A stretch of 64,000 nucleotides of DNA from Homalodisca vitripennis. Its lineage: Eukaryota; Arthropoda; Insecta; Hemiptera; Cicadellidae. How positions within the stretch are numbered: position 1 is the stretch's first letter; every line of letters starts with the position of its first letter. Under the pieces are notes generated by a model that had not been told where the DNA came from, did no database searches, and saw only the letters and a program-made list of their open reading frames with translations. The DNA lies in NCBI RefSeq assembly GCF_021130785.1, contig NC_060211.1:27761001-27825000 (forward strand). Reading direction: 5' to 3'. Positions 26,157 through 37,195 of this stretch are shown here, in pieces. The translations under genes and the position numbers were made by a program.

Positions 26157-26271
26157 CTATATAAGTTTTGAGTTTATGAATACAAAAATGTTGACTCATC
26201 AGCTGGCCAAGATTTATTCTAGTGATACCAACTTAAAGTTCTAGAATGAATAAACTTGTTTTACCGACAGT

Positions 26272-26277
26272 TTTATT
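26272..26277 (-). terminator. Possible poly(A) signal below the candidate membrane-segment exon
   Basis: AATAAA on the minus strand about 280 nt after the TAG at 26558. It depends on the exon call, which is itself uncertain. Confidence 0.2.
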
Positions 26278-26557
26278 CTATAACCCAAGTATATCTCTTT
26301 ACTATTGAATCCCGCATGCAAGAGTAATTCTATTTTAAAACACCCTTCGAATAACCCTAAAACTTTAAATGCAATATTTGTTTTTTTATCGGAATTCTGC
26401 AACGTTTACTGAGAATTTACTTCTTTGTTCCTTTTTGCCTTTTGAAAAATAAACTGTTTTGGACAATAGATATAAAACCTTCTATTCAGCATTAAATGTT
26501 TTAAAACTCGAAGCCGTCGTTCGACGGGTAATGATTCGGTGGTGTATGACGGCGGTC

Positions 26558-26672
26558 CTACAGCATGATGACGAAGGTACAGACAACCAGACAAAGGATG
26601 CAGAAGGTCAAGTTGGGTCTGTTGAAGGCCAAGGGGGCGAAGATGAGCTTATCGGTGTTGCTGTGGGCTGAG
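26558..26672 (-). CDS. Candidate terminal coding exon with a C-terminal membrane segment
   Basis: Minus-strand open segment after an acceptor-like CTTGCAG (AG at 26674-26673), ending at TAG (26560-26558). The exon contributes one base to a split codon and then 37 codons. The peptide starts SAHSNTDKL, continues through FAPLAFNRPN, and ends in a hydrophobic, cysteine-containing stretch of about 16 residues that stops one residue after the final Met (VIML). Third codon positions are strongly G/C (GCC, CCC, AAC, ACC, TTC, ATC, GTC), like the chitin-binding exons and unlike the flanks, which argues for real coding. No in-frame Met lies upstream before a stop, so it needs a 5' exon. The phase-2 acceptor does not match the phase-1 junction of the CPAP1 gene, so a different gene is more likely. 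I do not recognise the family. A tail anchor or the last membrane helix of a larger protein is possible. Confidence 0.45.
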
Positions 26673-26679
26673 CTGCAAG

Positions 26680-28270
26680 GCCGTGGCCGCGATGGTGTAA
26701 GCAGGCTACGGTATGCTGTAGAATGTTTTTGTTTATTGTAATTTTAAATATCAGCTAGATTAGCCCGAATACCGAGATCCATTTTAAAATTTTATTTGTG
26801 TCAGTTTTAATGTAGTAAACAAGTTTTACTCTCAGAAAAATTCGATCAGAGGGAGATTGGGGGGGCAGGATTTGGCGTAGTAGGCAAGCTTCGTGTTTGC
26901 TAACTTCAACGAATACAAAGTTATTCTTTTATGATTATGTACTGTTAAGAAAATCAGTATTCTTTGTGTTTTGTATGAGCCATTTGTCAGACTAGTACAC
27001 GTTGAAAGCATGGGTTTTGGTAAATATGGAATTATTATATATATTTTACCATCAAAAAGTACTTAAAAGAGTTATAGAAGATTTCTTGGAAATGTAAAGA
27101 TGTTGCTAAATTTGTTTATATACTTTTGTCGATTCTGTTAAAAACGCCAGACTTAAAAACAGAGCTTTATTTTACTTACAGAATTGAAAATGCATTAAGT
27201 ATGGCGTCAGAATACACTGGGAAGGGAAGCACAAGTAACAACATTTGTAGATCGTAAGGATCAATCTTAACTGAGAATGGTTTGCTTGAAGTCCAAGTTG
27301 CTTATATTATTTTATTTAAACTTGATATAATAATAGGTTTAAATTGTTAAACACTCACTGTTATAAATAGTAATATGTTTGTGATTTTTTTAATGCCTTA
27401 CGGTGGTCATAATATTTACTTTTGAAATACCAGATATCTATGAAATACGAGTAAAGAATTTTCAACGCACAATCTCTACATGTGTATTTGTTTTATACTA
27501 AATGTTTCACCCAAAAAATAAAACTCCATTAAGGCATATTATACATATATTACCTCTAATTAGTGTAACATGTGATTGAAAGGGTTAAAAAAATAATAAA
27601 AACCTTATTTATAATTTATTTCATTACATTATTTTACATAGTTCACTTTTTTATAACTCTACACTAAACTAAAACTTTGTACACATGTCATTAATGTCTG
27701 TGAGGTTAGTTTTCGTTTTCACTGTCCATTTGAGATTGGTGTTTCAAGTCTAAATTGAGTCCTGTGAACATTCGAATATTCTCGGTCCACTGCAACACAG
27801 TGCAAGCTTCTTTTCTGCCTTTTGTCTTTGTAACTAATTAAATTGCGTTTGCTATTACCCGTTTCAGCTTACTTTTATCTTTCCTAGATACTTACTTTTA
27901 TTGTTCTTCTTGTACTATTTTTAAATTTCTGTAAAACATTTTAAATCGCTTTTTAATTTTTTAGTACATTAAATATAATCAGAGTTGTGATGGTGATATG
28001 CTGCAGGTCGACACATACATTGTCACTTGGCTTTTCTCTTCTTAATCATCCTAATTGACTTGATTATCATCCTTGATACTTTGTATGAATATATTCAAAG
28101 TCATCATAAGTGTGATTGTGATTTAGTTTGCAACTACAAAAAAACTGTTTAATTTAATAATAGAAGACTGAGTGTAAACAGTCACAGGTGCTGATGAGTG
28201 TTACCATGCTTTATGCAACTGTTGGAAGTGTGTTTGTGTGTGGAATGTGTATCGTCTGGACCGACACTGC
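26680..28270. other. AT-rich non-coding stretch below the CPAP1 gene
   Basis: It probably contains the 3' UTR of the CPAP1-type gene in its upper part (about 27880-28275). Nothing else is recognised. Confidence 0.4.
27897..27902 (-). terminator. Possible poly(A) signal of the CPAP1-type gene
   Basis: AATAAA on the minus strand, about 375 nt below the TGA stop of the chitin-binding exon. Other AATAAA matches occur further on in this AT-rich DNA, so the choice is tentative. Confidence 0.25.
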
Positions 28271-28275
28271 GGCGA

Positions 28276-28613
28276 TCAGACGAAGATGTTGTCGAGCAGC
28301 TGCTTGGTGATGAGTCTGTGAGGTCTGGTGGGGCTTAGCTTGGGGCGGCGGTACAGCCGCGCGTTGATGGGGTACAGTTGGCGGCTCAGATCGCACCTCA
28401 CGTTGAACCACCAGTCGCACACGAACACGGCCTGCGAGAACTGGGTGCCGTTGGGGCACAGGAAGGTCGTCTGGCGGCCGTCGATGTCGCAGTAGTGCCA
28501 ACCCTGACAGCGAGTGTCCATGTCGGCGAAGAACCCCGGGTACGGCTGGTCCTCGCAGTAGAAGTCTGTGTACGGCACCACGGACAACACGGGGTAGTCG
28601 GCACCAGGTCGTC
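28276..28613 (-). CDS. Last coding exon of a CPAP1-type chitin-binding cuticle protein
   Basis: This exon encodes the C-terminal 111 residues and stop (TGA at 28276-28278) of a secreted protein with one chitin-binding type-2 (peritrophin-A, CBM14) domain. Counting from the first complete codon after the splice, six cysteines fall at about residues 19, 35, 41, 52, 65 and 73, with spacing 15-5-10-12-7, which fits the family. The aromatic run CDWWFNVRC ends the domain, and CPNGT precedes cysteine five. The leading motif RPGADYP is typical of cuticular proteins analogous to peritrophins with one domain (CPAP1). The acceptor is TTGCAG at 28619-28614, and the exon starts with two bases that complete a glycine codon begun in the exon at 40690-40869. 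Known role: such proteins bind chitin in the extracellular cuticle or procuticle. The tail after the domain is basic and ends LLDNIFV. Family assignment is firm; the exact orthologue is not. Confidence 0.93.
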
Positions 28614-28739
28614 CTGCAACACATGTGGACAGTTTAGTTACCTACGGCATGTTGCTAAATAGCATTATAATTGGTCTATCCGACTGGAGACCTTTTTGTT
28701 ATAACACTATTACACGAATTCAACACTGTTGTCTTTCTT

Positions 28740-30727
28740 TGGGCGTGGCTCCGTGCTAATAAGAAATAGAGTGAGAGTGATGAAAAATATTACAAGGCCG
28801 CCAAAACATCAAAGACCGCGTCGTAGAAATTTGCGTGAGATATGAGTATGTACATGATGTGGACAGCTTCAGCTCGCGACACTGTAGGATCCGCTGGGCA
28901 GGGCTCCGGGCTAGTACAGAGAGAGTGAGAGTGAGGACAAAGATGTCAAGGCCGCTGGTGAGTGTGTGTCACTCAAACATCGACGTGAGATATATACATG
29001 ATGTGGACAGCTTCAGCTCGCGACACTGTAGGATCCGCTGGGCAGGGCTCCGGGCTAGTACAGAGAGAGTGAGAGTGAGGACAAAGATGTCAAGGCCGCT
29101 GGTGAGTGTGTGTCACTCAAACATCGACGTGAGATATATACATGATGTGGACAGCTTCAGCTCGCGACACTGTAGGATCCGCTGGGCAGGGCTCCGGGCT
29201 AGTACAGAGAGAGTGAGAGTGAGGACAAAGATGTCAAGGCCGCTGGTGAGTGCGTGTCACTCAAACATCGACGTGAGATATATACATGATGTGGACAGCT
29301 TCAGCTCGCGACACTGTAGGATCCGCTGGGCAGGGCTCCGGGCTAGTACAGAGAGAGTGAGAGTGAGGACAAAGATGTCAAGGCCGCTGGTGAGTGCGTG
29401 TCACTCAAACATTGACGTGAGATATATACATGATGTGGACAGCTTCAGCTCGCGACACTGTAGGATCCGCTAGGCAGGGCTCCGGACTAGTACGGAGAGA
29501 GTGAGAGTGAGGACAAAGATGTCAAGGCCGCTGGTGAGTGCGTGTCACTCAAACATCGACGTGAGATATATACATGATGTGGACAGCTTCAGCTCGCGAC
29601 ACTGTAGGATCCGCTGGGCAGGGCTCCGGGCTAGTACAGAGAGAGTGAGAGTGAGGACAAAGATGTCAAGGCCGCTGGTGAGTGCGTGTCACTCAAACAT
29701 CGACGTGAGATATATACATGATGTGGACAGCTTCAGCTCGCGACACTGTAGGATCCGCTGGGCAGGGCTCCGGGCTAGTACAGAGAGAGTGAGAGTGAGG
29801 ACAAAGATGTCAAGGCCGCTGGTGAGTGTGTGTCACTCAAACATCGACGTGAGATATATACATGATGTGGACAGCTTCAGCTCGCGACACTGTAGGATCC
29901 GCTAGGCAGGGCTCCGGGCTAGTACGGAGAGAGTGAGAGTGAGGACAAAGATGTCAAGGCCGCTGGTGAGTGCGTGTCACTCAAACATCGACGTGAGATA
30001 TATACATGATGTGGACAGCTTCAGCTCGCGACACTGTAGGATCCGCTGGGCAGGGCTCCGGGCTAGTACAGAGAGAGTGAGAGTGAGGACAAAGATGTCA
30101 AGGCCGCTGGTGAGTGTGTGTCACTCAAACATCGACGTGAGATATATACATGATGTGGACAGCTTCAGCTCGCGACACTGTAGGATCCGCTGGGCAGGGC
30201 TCCGGGCTAGTACAGAGAGAGTGAGAGTGAGGACAAAGATGTCAAGGCCGCTGGTGAGTGCGTGTCACTCAAACATCGACGTGAGATATATACATGATGT
30301 GGACAGCTTCAGCTCGCGACACTGTAGGATCCGCTGGGCAGGGCTCCGGGCTAGTACAGAGAGAGTGAGAGTGAGGACAAAGATGTCAAGGCCGCTGGTG
30401 AGTGTGTGTCACTCAAACATCGACGTGAGATATATACATGATGTGGACAGCTTCAGCTCGCGACACTGTAGGATCCGCTGGGCAGGGCTCCGGGCTAGTA
30501 CAGAGAGAGTGAGAGTGAGGACAAAGATGTCAAGGCCGCTGGTGAGTGCGTGTCACTCAAACATCGACGTGAGATATATACATGATGTGGACAGCTTCAG
30601 CTCGCGACACTGTAGGATCCGCTGGGCAGGGCTCCGGGCTAGTACAGAGAGAGTGAGAGTGAGGACAAAGATGTCAAGGCCGCTGGTGAGTGAAGACTGC
30701 TCGGTAGACATCAACGTGAGATATAAT
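28740..30727 (+). repeat. 144-bp satellite-like array, about 13 copies, no indels
   Basis: The unit is exactly 144 bp (48 codons), so frames stay open across copies. The first, diverged edge copy spans about 28740-28840, and the last merges into unique DNA at about 30690-30727. Copies differ at a few fixed sites: GTGTGTG or GTGCGTG, GCTGGGC or GCTAGGC, TACAGAG or TACGGAG. The TAG-creating variant occurs in two copies at about 29471 and 29903, exactly three units apart. Each unit contains CTGGTGAGTG, a perfect splice-donor string on the plus strand. The stops, lack of an upstream gene and intronic position argue that it is not coding. Confidence 0.95.
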
Positions 30728-30759
30728 TGTGGTTCAGCAACTCACGTGGTTATGTAATA

Positions 30760-32050
30760 TCAAGTTTTGGATTGTCTCAATAAGTTAAACATAATTGGTA
30801 GATAGACCTTACTGGTATTATTAATTTGTTGTGTATAATTTAATTTTGATTTATCCTAAAGTAACTGCTTTTGGAATAGGAGGAAAATGTTATGTTTTAA
30901 ATGTATTCGTTACTAATCTTCTTAAAATGGTAATAACACTTTTATCAATATTTAGACGAGAAAATAATAAACGTATGTCCCATACTGAAGTAAAATAAAA
31001 TAAATAAAATAAGATTATTTTGTTACAAACTTTTATAAGTGGACGCTCTCTTTCAACACAAATTTTCCAACTTCAGTACAAATTTGAGGGTATAAAATGT
31101 GACATAATTAATGGTAACGTCCTAAATAAACAATTCAAGGAAGTAACAACTGTTTTTACTTGCGGTCCAAAACAAATAGGAGGCCATATTACTTAGGATG
31201 TGATTTGGGCAATAAAACCATAACAGAATGAAGAAACATTTGGATTTCTCAAAATGTTGCAGCAAGTTGATACTACTCGTACTATATTTACTCCGAAACA
31301 ATTCAATAGAGCGGCTAGGAGCGGTATTTTGCTCCAACATCACAACAGTCTGTCAGTTTCAGCCTCTGTAAGCAATGTCTTATTGAAACATCCGACCTCT
31401 CGGAGCTCACTCTCTGTGAAAGTTGTCTTCTTCCAAAACCCTTCGTCCTATAGAATTAGTTATCTTGCGGTAACTTGACCTATGGAGGTTGGTATTTGGT
31501 AAGGAGAGCTCGACTGTGAAAGACCTCGGTCTCGTGAAGTTTTCGGTGGTTTATGGATCTCCTTCTCTATAAAGGTTATTATATTATAGGCTTCTAAACT
31601 CCAGGAGCCCCAAGCCTCTGAGAGCTTCTGGTATAAGGAAGTGTCTCAGAGGAAGTGTCGGGTAGTTTTAGAATACTGAAAGCTCCTGGACTGTATAGAC
31701 TTCCATCTTGTACTAACGTAAGTTCCCCCGAACTTTGGAAGCAAATGTTTGTAGAATCTGTGGGAGCTTCCTGCCTCTAGATGCATTCAAAAAGTAGTCT
31801 TTCTAGTGTATGGGAATTCCAATCTTTTGAAGCTTTGATGCTATCTATATTACATTGATGAAACACATTCTGAGAGACTCCTTACAGCAGCGCTTGTCTA
31901 TTACATCGGTTTATAATTTTATTTTTACAATTAGATTTGGTCCGAAACATTTGTAGATTGATATGTGTAATGGATATCTAATAATTTTGAATGGATTTAT
32001 GAACAGAAATTTTAAAACACGGAATCATTTACACGCTGTTTTAATTACAA
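30760..32050. other. Non-coding stretch with degenerate short repeats
   Basis: Between 31370 and 31800, words such as CCTCTCGGAG, GAGCTC and CTCTGAGAGCTTCTGG recur irregularly, suggesting an old, decayed minisatellite. No gene is seen. Confidence 0.35.
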
Positions 32051-32051
32051 G

Positions 32052-32580
32052 AAATTGCAGCTGTTGACGTTGCCGTGTCTCTACATTTTAGAAACAACCA
32101 TGTTTTGTATGTACAAATGTGCCTTAACCAGAGGCCGGGACATACACATGTATGAGACACGAGGCAGAGAAAACTACCGTACGGGAAGACACAGAACGGT
32201 AGTTTGTGAACGCTTGCCTTCGCAAGCAGGTGTTAATTTCCTCAACAGACTGCCCAACTCTATAAAAACTACCCCAACGCCCAAGGCGTTCAAAGCTCGT
32301 CTCAAACGCCTTTTGGTGTCGCATGCATTTTATAATGCAGATGAGTTTTTTGAATTCGACTGGGAGACCACACAATTGGAATGACTGACTCCAATGTTTG
32401 AAGTGGGTTTCATTGGCCAGGAATGAAAGATGCGTGATTGTAAAACTGTATGTTTGAATGAGGAATGTGTTATGAATGTTTAAAATTTTAGAATATACTC
32501 GTACAATATTGACGTTTGCTATGCAACTCATACATGTTGTCCTTGCAGTAAAAGAATTTGATTTGATTTGATTTGATTTG
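32052..32580 (+). mobile_element. Non-LTR retrotransposon 3' end, best-preserved copy
   Basis: It encodes about 110 residues of the reverse-transcriptase C-terminal region (LQLLTLPCLYILETT, YETRGRENYRTGRHRTVV, LNRLPNSIK, FYNADEFFEFDWETTQLE), ending at TGA 32382-32384. A 195-bp 3' UTR and a (GATTT)n tail follow, ending near 32580. It is truncated at the 5' end around 32050. The final domain and simple-repeat tail fit the Jockey/CR1 group. Confidence 0.85.
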
Positions 32581-33289
32581 CTGTGAAAATAAATATTTGT
32601 AAGTTCAAAAATTTTATCATATAAGGATATTGGGTTGTATGAATCTTACTAGTCAAGCTGTCTTATTAATTATTCAAAGGCCATGTTATACTCAACTAAA
32701 GATTATGCAAAAGGTTTGGTTTTCATAATCTAGTATAATGGCTATAAAACCATATTTTGGTCAAAACAGAAGTGTAGTTAACACTCTTTTTTCAACTTCA
32801 TTATATTAATCAAAATAACTTTCAAAGAACGATTAAAGAACAGTAAACAATCAAGAACTCATAGTTAATGAAATCAACGTGTGCGGTTTATAATAAATTG
32901 CTTCGAATCGTTAATAGTTTTCCATGGTTGAGTAATGCTAACATGGGCGGCTGATGTGCTGTTGCGAACAACGGTGCGCGCAACCACATTACTACAAAGC
33001 ACCGCTCAGCAGTCCAGCTTGCGCTGATTTGATTGATTGTAATAATGACAAAAGGTCGGGGGCCACGGGTTGGTTGCGTGCAGACTCGTGACCACGTCAA
33101 GGTTGCAGGGACTGCTGCTTGTCAGGAGACGGTGTTGTGGATACTGTCGAATGACATTTGGTGGGTGTGAAGTCGTCACATTACTGAAGAGTCAGGTTTT
33201 CACATTAAGGAGACAAGGATACTAAACTTGCCACTATAGTTTACGCTAAACTGATACCAAGTCCGAAGTCCGCAGCAGACTCGCGGCAA

Positions 33290-34190
33290 TCGGCGAGAGA
33301 GCGGCCAACTGTCGCAATAGGTCGTCGCGTTTTGTCAGTTGCCGGCCCCCGGCAGGGGCGGGGGTCATTGCCAACTCCTATCTCGGTTAGCCAATACCAT
33401 TGTTTGTCCTGGTTTATCTAATTGGTTCGTAGGCCTTTTTTAGTCCTCATGTCTTGCTTGCTTGTCGGCTGATGTCCGTTCTGCCGTAAGTACATAATGT
33501 TGCAATTTCTCGGCGACTTCTTGTTGGCAGTAACGACTAACTTAATTGCCTGTAGAGGATCTCGGGTAAGAACAGACCCGTGAGTATCTTTCAGTTCAGA
33601 ATGAAAGTAAAATTCAATCTAGAATTTGCAATGCTCGGCTTTCGGTGGAATTCGCGAAACTGGAAGCCATTACAAAGCGAGTGTTGTGGATCACATAAAC
33701 GTGAATGGATATTATCGTTACAGCATACTATGCCTCGAGGCATCAGCAGCAGCCTTTGACCTTTCTTCTTACAGTCGAGTACTATGGAGAAATGGTACTG
33801 AATGAAACACGTGTAGCGATTGTGGCTCCGAGATCGGATCTCTTCCGTGTCTCCTTTCCCTGCGGCACGGGACGACCTCGACTTTGCCTGTGGAGTTGGG
33901 CAGCGGTCCCGGCGGAGAGGGCGCGGCGGGCGCCGCGGTGTTTGGTATTCACGAGAGAAACTGGCGGCTGCGGGTCTGCTCCAGAGTGTGGCAACTATTA
34001 GAGCTCAGGAAGGGAGGGACCTCTGTTCCAGAACACAGCGCTCGGGTCACTCGGCACTACATTTACTCATTACAACAGTTATGTCAGTGGACGGCGCGGC
34101 GTATTGTGCGTGCGCCCTTGCCATTTTACAATCGCGCAACCCTATAAAATCACCGCGGTGATGGTGCGAGCGAAGCGTTCAGACCTCTTA
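33290..34190 (+). promoter_or_regulatory. GC-rich segment with possible core promoter
   Basis: The segment is CpG-rich compared with its surroundings. It includes a GC box (GGGGCGGGGG, near 33355), AGCCAAT (near 33389) and a TATAAAA (34143) followed by an initiator-like TCAGA (34179). The TATA-to-initiator distance is a little long, and no first coding exon follows. Confidence 0.2.
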
Positions 34191-34709
34191 GTTACAGCTT
34201 TGGAAACCCAAGTCGTGACATTATATAATATATATTATATCCGAGGTTGAAATGTGATAACACCTCAATGTTTAGTGCGCATAATATTATCGGTACCATT
34301 CAAACATCTGTTCGGGTGAAGGTAATGATCGTGTTGCCTTTTATTACTGAATATTATATTGCTTTTACCCAACCTTCTACAGAAAAGTATGGATTATCAA
34401 CTTTTCAACGTTTCATAGTTAGATATACCGCCAGACTTTGAGAAATATCACCAAGTTTGGGAAGTAACTATTTGTTTAGTTCATAAATTACATTTTATTT
34501 ATAAAAGAAACAACCTCTCTTCATCAGTCTTCATTTCTTCGATTGGCGTGTACTTCGCTGTCCGACAGAATAAAGATTCTGATCAGATATAGTTATTGTA
34601 ATGTGGTTAAAATGTGATACAACGTTGACGGCAATAAACCATAAATATTTTTCCTCATTATTTAAGGTCTTATGTACAGACTTTGACAAAAGTAATAACA
34701 ACAAATATT

Positions 34710-35727
34710 CGATCGAGTTGTGGCACTGTAAATCCCAGTGTAGTAGCCGACTACAGAGCTTAGAACTGACATTTATTTTTATGGCTGCTGAAGACATCTA
34801 GCTGAGAAGTGCTAAGGTGAGCGGTGTGGCCTGCAGTGGTGGAGTTGTGACACTGTTAATCCCAATGTAGTAGCCGACTACAGAGCTTAGAACTGACATT
34901 TAGTTTTATGGCTGCTGCAGACATCTAGCTGAGAAGTGCTAAGGTGAGCGGTGTGGCCTGCAGTGGTGGAGTTGTGGCACTGTTAATCCCAGTGTAGTAG
35001 CCGACTACAGAGCATAGAACTGACATTTATTTTTATGGCTGCTGAAGACATCTAGCTGAGAAGTGCCAAGGTAAGCGGTGTGGCCCGCAGTGGTGGAGTT
35101 GTGGCACTGTTAATCCCAGTGGAATAGCCGACTACAGAGTTAAGAACTGACATTTAGTTTTATGACTGCTGAAGACATCTAGCTGAGAAGTGCCAAGGTA
35201 AGCGGTGTGGCCCGCAGTGGTGGAGTTGTGGCACTGTTAATCCCAGTGTAGTAGCCGACTACAGAGTTAAGAACTGACATTTAGTTTTATGGCTCTTGAA
35301 GACATCTAGCTGAGAAGTGCCAAGGTGAGCGGTGTGGCCCGCAGTGGTGGAGTTGTAGCACTGTTAATCCCAGTGTAGTAGCCGACTACAGAGTTAAGAA
35401 CTGACATTTAGTTTTATGGCTGTTGAAGACATCTAGCTGAGAAGTGCCAAGGTGAGCGGTGTGGCCCGCAGTGGTGGAGTTGTGGCACTGTTAATCCCAG
35501 TGTAGTAGCCGACTACAGAGCTAAGAACTGACATTTAGTTTTATGGCTGTTGAAGACATCTAGCTGAGAAGTGCCAAGGTGAGCGGTGTGGCCCGCAGTG
35601 GTGGAGTTGTGGCACTGTTAATCCCAGTGTAGTAGCCGACTACAGAGCTAAGAACTGACATTTAGTTTTATGGCTGTTGAAGACATCTAGCTGAGAAGTG
35701 CCAAGGTGAGCGGTGTGGCCCGCAGGC
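34710..35727 (+). repeat. 127-bp tandem array, 8 copies
   Basis: GGAGTTGTGRCACTGTTAAT recurs at 34841, 34968, 35095 and so on. Units share GTAGCCGACTACAGAG and GACATCTAGCTGAGAAGTG. Every unit carries AAGGTGAGCGG or AAGGTAAGCGG, a splice-donor-like string. The first copy is partial. Confidence 0.95.
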
Positions 35728-36230
35728 TGCGGCCAGAAGTGGAAGTCACGACGGTAACAACCGAGTCGGCCGAACATGATAATTCATGCCATTATCATTT
35801 CAAGTTAAGGGAACATGTGGTGTACAATGAGATGATTTATGGCCGTACTGCATCACAGATTTTAGTAGCATTTTCACTTTCAGCTTATGTAATGCCTCTT
35901 AATTCCAAAAATTATAATTTGGAAGCAAAAACTTTCCAATTTATAGACAGTAACCTTTGATAAACTCTAAGAAAAGCTAGTATCCCTACTTTTGCGGTTG
36001 ATTTTCAGCTAATTAAATATCCATTATTTTTTATATCATAGAGAAATGTATCAAGATTATGTACCCATGAATGTTAAAGTATGAGTTTTTCTTTATTAAA
36101 GTGAAGATATATTTGATCAGACCATATTAAATGTATTATAATATGTATTCTGGATTGCTTTATCAGCATACACTGAAAGGGCATACATTATTGACTAATA
36201 AACATTAAAATTTTTCACATGTTTCATTTC

Positions 36231-36751
36231 TATCCAGGGTGTCCCATGAGTAACCCGATAAACTTCTCAGGTGGTTTTCCTCTCATCAAAATAATGAAAA
36301 AAGTTCATATAACCATATGAAGAACGTTCATTTAATAAACAGATATTGTATTTTCTGTCTTATTATTCGTAAGTGTTGGTTTCATTAAACATTAATTTTT
36401 TTAACTACTTGTTTCCGTGGTTATTGCCCATTTAATGAAGTTAATGTATTTAAAATCTAAAAACGCATATTTTTCAAGAACGAATTTTGTATTTTTGGTC
36501 TGATGCCACAGAAATGGGTGATATTACAGGTCTGGACGTATTTTATTAAATTTTTCAGTTCATTTTACATAAAATCCAATAAATTTAACAACTATCTTTA
36601 CGACATAAGAACCACCAGTTTCGCTATATTTCCGTCCTTTCCTAGAAAATTGGGTGAAATCTTTCGCTAGCCGTAGCTCGCTATCAAAGCGTTTTGATAA
36701 GAAGAAACCACCTGAGAAATTTTTCTGGTTACTCGTGGGTCACCGTGTATA
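36231..36751. mobile_element. Inverted-repeat DNA element, about 520 bp
   Basis: The left end (CAGGGTGTCCCATGAGTAAC, then CTCAGGTGGTTTTCC) recurs inverted at the right end (GAAACCACCTGAGAAATTTT, GGTTACTCGTGGGTCACC). The interior is non-coding. It is a MITE-like element of unassigned superfamily. Confidence 0.8.
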
Positions 36752-37044
36752 GGCAGCACAGAGTAAAGTTATGTCACTGCATGTAATTTGCAAGTAAAAT
36801 CATTTTAAAAGGTGGCGACAAGATTTTATTTCAATACATTCTTGCGTTATAGTTAGTACCTCCCGTACCTTGCCGAAACTTTTATTATTTAAACACTGCT
36901 GTGACACCTAACTGAATGAACACAATGTGAATGTTTCAGGTGAGAAGGTATCTCGAGAAAAATCACCTGTAGACTTAACATTTTGCATGAAACTCCATGG
37001 AGAAGAATGAGTTCTATGATGTTGCATGTCCATTCCCTTTGTTT

Positions 37045-37195
37045 GAATGTTATTTTTGACGATGGAAGGATTGTGAAGTGACTGAAGTTATACCTGAAGA
37101 AGAGATCAGATTGCAGATCTCGAAACGTAGTGTTACTGATTTTTTGTTTCACTGAACGATGGCAAATGTCCGGAAAAATCCTGTTTCCTTTATTG
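37045..37195 (+). mobile_element. Half copy of the fold-back element, carrying the hammerhead-like motif
   Basis: It starts with TTTTTGACGATGGAAGG, as at 23345, and ends with GAACGATGGCAAATGTCCGG and CCTGTTTCC, as at about 23560-23605. Compared with the 23.4-kb element it has a single arm rather than two. Confidence 0.6.
37087..37136 (+). ncRNA. Hammerhead-ribozyme-like motif, best copy
   Basis: In order: stem I 5' strand GTTATAC (37087-37093); core CTGAAGA (37094-37100, matching CUGANGA); one extra A; stem II GAGATC/GATCTC (37102-37107 with 37116-37121) around an 8-nt loop; GAAA (37122-37125); a minimal helix III of one A-T pair around CG (37125-37128); A17 (37129) as the predicted cleavage position; stem I 3' strand GTGTTAC (37130-37136). 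Stem I pairs at 6 of 7 positions, including one G-T wobble. The very short helix III resembles hammerheads described in Penelope-like retroelements. The extra A between A9 and stem II departs from the canonical core and may abolish activity. Confidence 0.45.

Noticed and set aside
28835..30757. Long repetitive open frames (212, 134 and 274 codons) as a repeat protein gene
   Set aside because: They arise because the 144-bp unit is a multiple of three. Two units contain TAG, there is no separate start region, splice structure or promoter, and the array lies antisense in an intron.
33705..34161. Arginine-rich plus-strand frames in the GC-rich segment
   Set aside because: Several frames are open on both strands, as expected from high GC. 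None has a recognisable domain or splice sites.
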